A DNA stretch of 10,054 bases, from contig BCHH01000016.1 in assembly GCA_001599595.1 (NCBI GenBank), forward strand, positions 958,172 to 968,225, written 5' to 3'. Below, one piece after another: positions 1-7,361 of the stretch. Each line of letters starts with the position of its first letter. Positions within the stretch are counted from its first letter, which is position 1. The stretch is from Beverwykella pulmonaria (lineage: Eukaryota; Ascomycota; Dothideomycetes; Pleosporales; Melanommataceae). The notes beneath the pieces are model-generated. The model was not told the DNA's origin, made no database searches, and worked only from the letters and a program-made list of their open reading frames with translations. The position numbers and the translations under genes were made by a program.

Positions 1-614
1 AAAGAGGAAATATATAAGGAGGACAGTTTCCTATGTTATGTTTGCTCTTTGTAGTCAACTCAAATAACTTCACTCGTCTCTTACCCAGATTGATACAGCA
101 AGTTAGTTAGTCAATTTATTGATTGGATTTACCACCCCTCTGTCTTATATCATCGTCTTCGAACCTCACAGAATAATCCTACGACACCTACGCTTACGCA
201 CCGCCTTAGTACGGACCGGACCCAGTAAGTGTTCACCTCGTATAACAAAAGAATTAGTAATGCATGATTGTGGCATCAAGCTGTTGTCTAGTTGATTCTT
301 TGTTGTTTTAGTAAAAGAATTATAATAACCACCATACAATTGCTTTCACCTCATTTTCCTCTCTAAATAGGGTGCTTGTTGATAGACAAATAAGAGGCTT
401 ATATTCCTTAAGGTAAAAGAGGAGTTATTTTGTTGTTGTTGGGGGCAACCACCATTTTTCACTAGTATATCAACAATCCTACCTTCCTATTTTCTTCTCT
501 TGCTTGACTTATCCTACATTTCTCTTGCGTACGTATTGTTGTCTGTTTTCTATTGTTGTTAGTTTAGTATTGTTAACCTGTATCGCAGCTTCACAAACAC
601 ACACATATACATAA
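1..614. other. Non-coding flank, unassigned
   Basis: I see no coding frame, RNA gene or recognisable repeat here. Unlike the retrotransposon bodies to the right, this stretch keeps many TCA, CCA, TGA and TGG triplets, so it has largely escaped the hypermutation. A TATATAAG run lies at 11-18 and a short CA/TA-rich microsatellite at about 597-617. It lies upstream of the decayed plus-strand frame at 615-1343 and could hold its promoter and 5' UTR, but that is inference. It does not match the LTR at 6936-7361 by eye, so it is not an obvious 3' LTR of element 1. Confidence 0.45.
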
Positions 615-1343
615 ATATGCCGCTCCACGCGCCCCCCAGTGCTTGTGCCTTGGCCTTTTAGGTTATTTGCCTTTAGTCCTACCGCGCGTTCGCGCGTAGT
701 ACAGCTGTACAATACAGTTTTAGGCGTCTAAGCTTAAAGAAGTGCTAGTACTGCACTTCCAAGAACAAGATGTGCAACCCTGTAAGGTTTTATACTAAAC
801 CAAATTACTAGTAATTTAGTAGGCACAACAGTACTATTAACGCTGTTGCAGGTTCCCTCCTTTTGTAAGGATAAGTTTGTGACACTCTAGGGTGCTTTAG
901 TAGTGTAGGAGGTAGCAGAGGAGGGTAAGGAGAAGGAGACTGCATTTAGTGCCATTCAGGCGGCTGCCTAGAAGGTAGCGTTGATCGCCCAGGTTGTGAA
1001 ACGTCAGGAAGCTAAGCTTTCTGTAGTTAACGTTTAGGTGGCTTTGTTTTATTTGAACGCTCAGCTGCTCTAGCAGGTCACCTCTCTAGAGACGCTTATA
1101 TCCTTGCTGCGTGATAATATTAGTAGGCTCTTAGGCAGTACTAAAAAAGGTGGGGGTTTGGGAGGTGTTTAGGGTAGTTAGGTAGGTAGAAAAGGAGGAC
1201 AGGGTAGAGGAAAAGGAGGGCGTGGTTGTTGTTATTAGGGGGCGGAAGGTAGTAGTTGTTAGGATGTAGAGGGTGGTGAAGGCAGTACCTCTATCTCTAA
1301 TCCTCCTACTAACCTGTTAGATAGAGCAGAGGGTAGTAGGTAA
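615..1343 (+). pseudogene. Decayed ORF: helical middle, Gly/Arg/Lys-rich tail
   Basis: I do not recognise this protein. One frame (codons starting at positions divisible by 3) reads coherently to a TAA at 1341-1343, broken by TAG/TAA at plausible Gln, Arg or Trp positions. About 909-1130 encodes an Ala/Gln/Leu/Val-rich stretch typical of a helix or coiled coil, including QVTSLETLISLLRDNISRLL. About 1143-1240 encodes a basic Gly-rich tail with RKGGQGRGKGGRG, resembling RGG-type RNA-binding tails. An acidic/Ser-rich end follows. The start is unclear: an ATG at 617 is in another frame. The stop abuts the minus-strand pol stop (1345-1347). It could be an antisense accessory ORF of element 1, a captured host gene, or part of a third element. 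Mutation is milder than in gag-pol, and several CAG codons survive. Confidence 0.5.
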
Positions 1344-1509
1344 GTTAGACAAGTTTTAGATATACTTCTAGCACTATTCCCCACAATAGGATGCCCTTTA
1401 GGGAGGACTTTCTCCACTCTTACTCTGCTCTGTTATCTTCTAAGTAATCTATGTCTTCCACACTAGCTTCCCAAGCTTTAATCCAACAACTAAGTGCATA
1501 AGGAGGTCC

Positions 1510-1680
1510 TAGCTAATTTAGATACTTATTGTAAAAGGCCTTTAACTTGTATAGGGCTCCTATAAAGTCTAATGCCTTATACCAAACTAGGTTAGGATTG
1601 TAGCCCACCTATTTAACCCTGTACTTGAGCTTGTTGTAATACAACTTGCTAGCTAATATCTCTTCTACTTCCTATTCTTT
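1510..1680 (-). other. Element 1 chromodomain at integrase C-terminus
   Basis: About 50 codons read EVEEILASKLYYNKLKYRVK, then a stop (probably a former Trp), then VGYNPNLVWYKALDF. This is the chromodomain pattern of a strand pair followed by VKWxGY and a Trp-containing loop. In chromoviruses this domain follows integrase and steers insertion toward particular chromatin. The usual T-W-E-P segment is replaced by V-W-Y-K, so this is a non-canonical type whose histone-binding aromatic cage may be incomplete. The first conserved Trp is now TAG; the second is intact. Confidence 0.72.
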
Positions 1681-1829
1681 AACTCTGTTAATAGGGATAC
1701 TAGGTAGTTTTAGAGCTTCTTGTCTAGGTAGGGGGTCCTAGGGATCTTTGCATAGAAGGTTAGGTGCAAATATATTAAAGATCTTTGATCTAGGAGGTAA
1801 TTCCAAACAATAGGAGTTACCTACTTATT

Positions 1830-2790
1830 CAAGCACCTTAAAAGGACCTTCCCACTTGTTAGATAGCTTTTAGCTAGGACGTTGAACTGCTAAGTTGCAA
1901 GTATCTAGGTAGACTATATTACCAACTTCCTAGTTAATTAGTTAGCAATATTTGTTGACTACTGTTCACATCTAATCTTAGGCCTTTTCTATGTTAACTT
2001 TAGCTGTTTCCCAAGCAGCGTGCATGTAGGTAGCTAATTTTAGAGCTTTAGCGTGATTAAGCTTATTAGTAATTGTGGCGGGCTTAGCTAAGTGTTTCTA
2101 GTCCCAACTCTGCCAAGGTTCGTAACTATATAGGATATAATACAGAGTTATACTAATAGCTAAGTAGGGCAGTAATATCTAAGCTTAGTTAATTATTAGC
2201 AAGAGTTTGCTCCAATTGTCCTAGTAGAAGGATATAAAAGGGCGCAGCCTCTAGTTAATATACTTGTTTATAATTTCTGTCTGTCTGTTAGTTTCTTTGT
2301 AATAGGTAGTTGACAACTTAACTTTAGTGCCTATAATCTAACAGAATTTAGACTAGAAACTAGACACAAACTAAGGTCTGCAATCTAAGATAATAGTTTT
2401 AGGAGTATAACTAAAGCAATATACCTATTAAATAAACAAGTTGGCCATGCCTTATAAGTTAATTGTCTTGTAGCATAGGATGGAAATCGCCTGTTTTAAT
2501 AGCTAGTTAATTACTACTATTATCTAGTTGTACCCAAATTTGTCCTTTAGGAATTCTTTAAAGTTAATGCACAAGTGCTGTATTAGACAATTAGGAATTA
2601 GAAGTAGATAGATTAATCTAGGGATTTAGGTCTGTCTTAGATGTGCCTTCTAACATGTAATACAATTCTAAACATATTGTTTACACGTGGCCTCTATGCC
2701 TTTCTAGTAATATCTTTAGGACAATAACTAATAGGTTTTTGTGGCACTAGGGTGAGCTAATAATAGTTAGTTGTGTGCTTCTTAGATAAG
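1830..2790 (-). other. Element 1 integrase: HHCC zinc finger, D,D(35)E core, GPF module
   Basis: The zinc finger keeps all four ligands: His at 2775-2773, His at 2754-2752, Cys at 2664-2662 and Cys at 2655-2653 (H-x6-H-x29-C-x2-C). In the core, the first catalytic Asp is Asn (2565-2563), the second Asp (2385-2383) is kept, and Glu (2277-2275) is kept. The second Asp and the Glu are separated by exactly 35 residues, the canonical D,D(35)E spacing. A C-terminal LSNKWEGPFKVLE module with GPF at 1848-1840 is the GPY/F subdomain of chromovirus integrases. Loss of the first Asp and many stops make it non-functional. Confidence 0.88.
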
Positions 2791-3109
2791 ACAAGTAATT
2801 ATAGAGGAGTCTGCTAGGACACACAATTAGTTACTATAGAGCAACAGTCTATTCTCTATCTAATATTGCTTTGGCAGCAGTTTCTGTTCTAAGTTAAAAG
2901 AAGCACGGTTCTCTTAAAGTAAGGTATTAATTAGCTCTAACAAATCTAACAACATAGCTTCTTCTACACCCTAAATGGTGTTTAACGTAGCTACACAGGT
3001 AGTGGTCTGCTTAAGGTATATTAGAGCTAATTTAGTGTTGATTTGGTTGTCAAGTTAGTGTAGACTAAGTAAGACCTGTAATTAATTGTTAATTTAAGCT
3101 AATCTTAGG

Positions 3110-3560
3110 TTCTCTATGTCCTGTTCTTGACAACTAAGAATATTAGCACAAGCATTATCCTTGCCTAGGGTGTACACAATTTAAAAGTTATACTAGGCTA
3201 ATACGTCTACCTATTAGACCTGTTGTGAATTAAGCACCTTAGTAGTTATAAAATATTCTAACAAGTAATAATTAGAATACACCTAGGTCCTAGTTGTAAC
3301 AGAGGTTAATTTAGCTCTTTATAGTTAGAAGGCGGTAATAATTGCAAACAGTTCCTTGTCATGTATTTTCCAATTAAGTTCTAAACTAGACAGGACCTTG
3401 CTGTAAAACGCCACAGGATACTATTTTCTGTCTGTGTATTTTTGTAAGAGGGTTCCTGCTACTACACTATTAGAGGCATCTGTTTTAACCTTAGTCTCTA
3501 ATAAAGGGTTAAAATAGCAAAGAGTAGGTATCTTAAGTAATTCTGCTTTTAGCTTCTTAA
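3110..3560 (-). other. Element 1 RNase H domain
   Basis: The Ty3/gypsy RNase H pattern follows RT: KTDASNSVVAGTLLQ, with the first catalytic Asp intact at 3480-3478; then the region around ELNWKIHDKEL; then VYSNYYLLEYF, where the family has a T/S-D-H-x-x-L signature. Here Asp-His has become Asn-Tyr (3273-3268). LGKDNACANILS closes the domain at about 3165-3130. It would degrade the RNA template and, in a self-priming element, also release the RNA primer. Confidence 0.85.
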
Positions 3561-3779
3561 AGGCTGCATTACATTCTAAAGTCTATATAAAAGGGATTGC
3601 AGGGCTTTGCAACAAGAGGATTAGTTTTGCAATTTGTAAGAACTTAGGTACAAATTGTTAATAGAAACTACAGAAGCCTAAGAAGGATTTTACGCCTGTA
3701 ATTGTAGTAGGCTTTTTCTAATTGCGTAGGGCTTCTACCTTAGCAGGGTTAACTTCTAATCTAGTATTAGTAAGGATAT

Positions 3780-4400
3780 ACCCTAGGTATTAGGTCTAGG
3801 TTACGTGGAACTTGCTTTTTAGGATATTAACCTAGAGACTAGCTTAGCAAAGTTAATTAAATACTTTCTTAACATATTTGACATAAGTAGTCTTGTCTTT
3901 AGAGTAGATTAGGATGTTATCTAGGTAAGCAATACAAAAATTATCTAGATAGTTAATTAACATATTGTTTATGTAACGCTAATACGTAGCTAGGCTGTTA
4001 CATAATCTAAAAGGTAGGACCTTACACTTGTATAATCTATATTAGCTCTAAAAAGTAGTATACTCTTTAGAGGTGGGGTCTATCCTAATTTTGTTAAAAG
4101 CTACATAAATATCTACCTTAGTAAAGATCTTGGCTTTAGCAGGTTATGCTAGCAGTTTGTCTATACGCAGTATTAGATAGGAATCCTTACAGGTTAAGGC
4201 ATTTAATTTGTAATAATCCACACAGATGTGTAGACTACTGTTAGGCTTCTAAACACACAGCAACAGGGATGTAAAAGGACTCTTGCTTGCTTTAATCTAA
4301 CCTTTTGCAAGGTTGTCTATAATGTAGGCCTTTGTTGCTTTAAGCTCTTCTACATTCTGCTTATATAAGGGACTGTAGTAATTTAGAAGGGGTTTAGTAA
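3780..4400 (-). other. Element 1 reverse transcriptase domain, YLDD changed to YLDN
   Basis: RT landmarks appear in order: PLYKQNVEELK at the N-terminal side, LAKG-stop-IKASKSPF, ICVDYYKLN, motif A KVDIYVAF (Asp codon at 4113-4111 intact), VLPFRLCNS, and the catalytic box AYLDN at about 3930-3916. The second Asp of the usual YLDD is Asn (AAC at 3918-3916). Further on, FLGFCSFY corresponds to the RT connection region. Only one of the two YLDD aspartates is lost, but with the stops the enzyme is dead. Confidence 0.88.
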
Positions 4401-4999
4401 GCACTATCTTGTAATTATAGATGCAATGTTCTGCAAGCTAATCTGCCTCTGTCTAATTAAACAAGTTATAGTACAAACTATAGATTTTTAGCAATTGTTT
4501 ATTCAACAACTGTTTGTTATCTAGATTGTCCACAAGTACATCCTATTTCTCTTCTAACACCTGTTTAATCTTGTATAAGGAGGTTATAAAGAATTTATTT
4601 TCCTTTCTCTTTATATTAAAATAGAAGGTGTTGGCAGAAATTATAGCAATTAAGGCTGTTTAGATAACAACTAGAGCAGTCTTTGTTTCTAGCTAATTCT
4701 TGTTAGTTTAGAGTGCTTGTAGTGTTTGCAGAAGGTAGGGGACTAGAATTTAGTTAATTTTTAGAAATTAGAGTAAGCCTTAAATACAATGTATAGTAGG
4801 GCTGTAGGCCTACTAATAACTATCCTGTTCCTATAGGAGATCTCTTTGCTGCACATCCTCCTTAGCATTGTAATCCTGCTTAGGATAGTTAACTTGTATA
4901 ATAAGGGGAGGGGAAGGCTTATAGGTTAGGGGATATTTAGTTAGCCAAACAATCTAATTTTTATCTGTATTAAGTAGGAGTTTAAATTTGCGTAGCTAT

Positions 5000-5340
5000 T
5001 TAATTCTAATAATACAATCTTGAGAACCAAGATCTATTACTACAAAAGGACAATTCTAAATAGTGCGTCTGTTAATTTGCATGTAAAGGTAGATGTATTA
5101 GTAAACATAGGTCTTAATTACGTCTTAGAACCCTTTTACTACAAGCTTAAAAGGTAGGCGTTGGATAGGAACATAAAGGGATTTAGATAGGGATTTTGCA
5201 ATTTTTGTATTTAGAAAAAGAAAACCTTGTGCGCTAGTATTAAGTAATAAGCGTAATTAGACGCTAGCACCCTATAAACATAAAATAATAGGGACTTAGA
5301 AATGTTTTCCTCTAAACAAGTGCAATAGATCTATGCCTGC
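5000..5340 (-). other. Element 1 protease domain, active site Asp lost
   Basis: This is a retropepsin-type aspartic protease, which cuts the Gag-Pol precursor. The active-site block reads NTSAQG at 5241-5224, where D-[ST]-[GS]-A is expected; the Asp codon GAT has become AAT after a T. It is followed by a hydrophobic FLFLN strand, and further on by VVIDLGSQD at about 5042-5016, which occupies the place of the usual ILG-containing second strand of these proteases. The catalytic Asp to Asn change should abolish activity. Confidence 0.75.
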
Positions 5341-5378
5341 TAGATTATACTTGTTTAAGCCTAGGACAGAGAGTTTTC

Positions 5379-6638
5379 CTAGGCGTCTCTGTTTCCTACC
5401 TAATATGCATTGGGATTAAATTCTTTAGTATTAATAAACTTATCCTCTAGTTCCTGTTGTTTGACTTTAATCTTGCAGACTCTAGGTACAGGACAATTGT
5501 TTGTAAAGTGTCCTAGCTTGCTACAGTTGTAACAGGTACTAGGGGTTGGCTGTCTTTTAGGGGCAGGTGTTTAACTAGGCTGCTAGGGGATAAAGGGCGT
5601 AGACTAAGGCGCTGCAGAGTTTACATACAAAGGCTTGGAGTTATTAGCGCTGTACACAACCTTAGGGGCCACTACAGTTGGCTTCTAGTTCTTATCTAAA
5701 CTAAACTAGGGGGTAGAGGAGGAAAGCGCTAATAAAATCCTGTTAATTGTTAGATTGTGCCACTGTTCTATGTTGTAGGCTGTAAGATAGCAAACTATCT
5801 CCTTAAAGGAGTCCTTCTATAGGTGTTTAAAACTAAGATTAGCTATCCTTAGGGTAGGGGTAATCTTCTCCTATAGGTAGAAAAACTACTCTAACTAAGG
5901 TACAGATCCACTAATAGCTGCACTAAGGAAACAAGCTTTAAAAGTAGGAAAGGTTTTGTTCTTTTCTATGTTTAGTCTCTAGAAGGCCTGCTAGGCCTCC
6001 ACTTCTTTATTACTAGAGAGGAAATAGGATTAGAGCAGGGAGATTATCTCTTCTGCATTTTAGAACTTAGACTTGGGCAAATTAGATAGATATTAGGGTT
6101 CTAGATACTTTGTAGCTGTTCTAGAAGTGTGTCCCTATACAAGGTTTATCTATGCACGTTTACTCTAATAATAGTCTGCATTAATTTTAAGTTAGTCTAT
6201 AATTAAGGCTTGCTACTGTTTAAACGTGGGATTCTTGCTATTATTAAGTTTAATAATGTTAGGTGTTTGTTCTGTAAGTTTAATCTAAGATAGTCCTAGG
6301 GTGCCTAAAGGGGATCTTGTGCTAGGAGGAGTAGGAGAGACTTAGGCGCTTATTATTGCTAATTTAGTAGTTAGTAGAGGTTGTTCTAGGGAAACAGATT
6401 GCGCCTTTATAAAACTCTTAAGCTGGGCTTCCAAACAGGCAATTTGCTCTATAAGTTGGGTATGTCTCTAATCTAACTCTAAATTAGATAATTCTTCAAC
6501 TTTAGGTTCTGCAGGTGCAGATTTAGTTGTTGGCAGTAGAGGTGGGGGTTTGTTGCGTGGCTAGGTTGCTTTACCCTTCTAACTAACGCGATTTCTAGAC
6601 CTAGTAGAAGGTCCTAGGGTTAGTTAGGAGTTAGACAT
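5379..6638 (-). pseudogene. gag: Element 1 gag, degenerate
   Basis: Gag is the structural protein that forms the virus-like particle and packages RNA. The frame opens at ATG 6638-6636 (MSNS...) and runs about 420 codons to TAG at 5381-5379 (another TAG at 5402-5400), interrupted by many TAG/TAA codons. In order there is a Ser/Arg/Pro-rich N-terminus, a predicted coiled coil (about residues 60-85, containing QLIEQIACLEAQLKSF), a capsid-like central region, a Pro/Ala/Ser linker, and a zinc knuckle CYNCSKLGHFTNNC at 5534-5493, a perfect C-x2-C-x4-H-x4-C. A basic tail follows. Length and layout are ordinary for fungal chromovirus Gag. Frame and start are well supported; the true C-terminus is uncertain. 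Confidence 0.87.
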
Positions 6639-6920
6639 TAGTGTTGTGTCTAATTCTAATAGGTTATTAGTAGTCTCTGAGTTTCTACTGTAGTACAGTC
6701 TTTGTAACTTTTCTAAAGGCAATCCTAATTGCAGGGGATAGGAAGTTCTAAACCTAAAGGCTTTAGTTAATTAGAGGTCTTGGGGATCTAATCTATAACT
6801 AAATAATTTAATGTAACAGTGTGTAAGTTGTACAACTAAATTAGACGCGTCTTAGGGCTTGGACGTAATTAAACAAACAATTGTTGCGATATTATTAAGA
6901 GGCTGTCACTAGCTGTCATG
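6639..6920 (-). other. Element 1 5' leader
   Basis: This untranslated leader lies between the primer-binding site and the gag ATG. I see no coding frame in it. It shares the hypermutated composition of gag up to roughly 6900, with few TGR or YCA triplets; the last 20-30 bases next to the PBS are spared. It may hold packaging signals, which cannot be recognised from sequence alone. Confidence 0.6.
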
Positions 6921-6933
6921 AGCTTTTAATTAT
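6921..6933 (-). other. Self-priming primer-binding site
   Basis: On the minus strand the LTR ends CTGTTACA, then two T's, then ATAATTAAAAGCT. These 13 bases are the exact reverse complement of AGCTTTTAATTAT in the same LTR (minus strand 7073-7061). No TGG-starting tRNA-type PBS is visible at this place. Tf1 and related elements prime from the 5' end of their own mRNA by such complementarity; the position and length fit that mechanism. Confidence 0.72.
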
Positions 6934-7060
6934 AATGTAACAGCGCAGGATATCAGGACAATTGGATTTGGGTGCGAATTACTACTAAGGCATATAGGAG
7001 TGCATGAGTGAGAATGAATACCCAAGATTAAATTGACACCTATAGGCCAGGTACGAAAGG

Positions 7061-7073
7061 ATAATTAAAAGCT
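7061..7073 (-). other. Predicted mRNA 5' end and self-primer
   Basis: AGCTTTTAATTAT on the minus strand, perfectly complementary to the PBS at 6921-6933. It lies 28 bp from the near edge of the TATA run (7101-7114), where a transcript start is expected, so R would begin at about 7073. This divides the LTR into U3 of about 288 bp and R-U5 of about 138 bp. Confidence 0.65.
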
Positions 7074-7100
7074 ACCTGATCTAACTAACGAAACAACTGG

Positions 7101-7114
7101 TTTATATATATAAA
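7101..7114 (-). promoter_or_regulatory. LTR TATA box
   Basis: The run TTTATATATATAAA is palindromic and works in either direction by sequence. The minus-strand reading is preferred because the tandem repeats then lie upstream as U3 and the self-primer falls at the expected start-site distance. Confidence 0.6.
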
Positions 7115-7133
7115 GAGAGATGAGAAATAACAA

Positions 7134-7329
7134 AGCCAAGGTAATACAGGTTTGGATAAGGACCTGTATCAGAGTTGCATCAGGCGCTGGTCTGGAGCCA
7201 AGGTAATACAGGTTTAGATATGGATCAAGCCTGTATCAGAGTTGAGTTGGGAGCAGGTCGGGAACCGAAGTCCTATTGGTTTGGGTAGGAATAGGATCTG
7301 TATCGGGATCGGGCAGGGAGCGGTTCGGT
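7134..7329 (-). repeat. Three degenerate tandem repeats in U3 (about 65 bp each)
   Basis: Copies run approximately 7134-7195, 7196-7262 and 7263-7329. Copies 1 and 2 share AGCCAAGGTAATACAGGTTT and CTGTATCAGAGTTG. Copy 3 is more diverged but keeps the GGTTT...CTGTATC...GG framework. Lying just upstream of the TATA box, they resemble the enhancer-like repeats found in U3 regions. No function can be shown from sequence. Confidence 0.7.
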
Positions 7330-7361
7330 CACGTGATGGAACGATTGTTCGAATCGTTACA

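Larger units (their letters stand above)
1345..5412 (-). pseudogene. pol: Element 1 pol polyprotein, degenerate
   Basis: The pol frame (top base of each codon divisible by 3) is continuous for about 1,356 codons with dozens of TAG/TAA codons and no frameshift. It would give protease, reverse transcriptase, RNase H and integrase, which copy element RNA into DNA and insert it. Domain order and size are normal for a chromovirus. The start is approximate: the frame overlaps the end of gag and lies -1 to it, so pol was probably made as a Gag-Pol fusion by -1 frameshifting. I see no classic slippery heptamer in the overlap. The last in-frame TAA is at 1345-1347; the true stop could differ if that codon was once CAA. 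Individual domains are listed separately. Confidence 0.88.
1345..7361 (-). mobile_element. Element 1: Ty3/gypsy chromovirus, hypermutated, 3' end outside window
   Basis: Reading right to left: 5' LTR (6936-7361), primer-binding site (6921-6933), leader (6639-6920), gag (5379-6638) and pol (1345-5412), ordered PR-RT-RNase H-IN-chromodomain. That order and the chromodomain define a Ty3/gypsy chromovirus. The gag and pol frames can be followed for about 5.3 kb with no indel; damage is almost only C to T and G to A changes producing stops and Asp to Asn substitutions. No 3' LTR is found between the pol end and position 1. The element therefore either continues off the left edge with at least 1.3 kb after pol, or is truncated. 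It cannot be autonomous. Confidence 0.88.
6936..7361 (-). repeat. Element 1 5' LTR (426 bp)
   Basis: It is bounded by TGTAAC and GTTACA, a 6-bp inverted terminal repeat of the TG...CA type. On the minus strand it reads as a textbook LTR: U3 with three degenerate 65-bp tandem copies, a TATA box, an inferred R start at 7073, U5, then the PBS two bases beyond. It keeps many TGG, TGA, TCA and CCA triplets and so is not hypermutated, unlike the coding sequence on both sides. Direction is assigned from the TATA/PBS arrangement. The second LTR is not in the window, so boundaries rest on one copy. Confidence 0.75.

Noticed and set aside
1..614. 3' LTR of element 1
   Set aside because: I could not find a stretch resembling 6936-7361, and no TGTAAC or GTTACA ends flank this part.
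509..712. 67-codon open frame on the minus strand
   Set aside because: No recognisable domain; it lies opposite a more coherent plus-strand frame and in low-complexity CA-rich sequence. Chance opening.
6812..6819. Second TGTAACAG as a possible LTR edge for element 1
   Set aside because: The similarity to 6936 ends after eight bases, there is no matching right end, and the 6936-7361 block has inverted ends, a TATA box and an adjacent self-complementary PBS.
6936..7361. LTR belonging to element 2 (plus orientation)
   Set aside because: In that orientation the repeats fall downstream of the TATA box, no PBS follows at 7362, and the gag ATG would be only 18 bases away. The minus reading fits on all counts.
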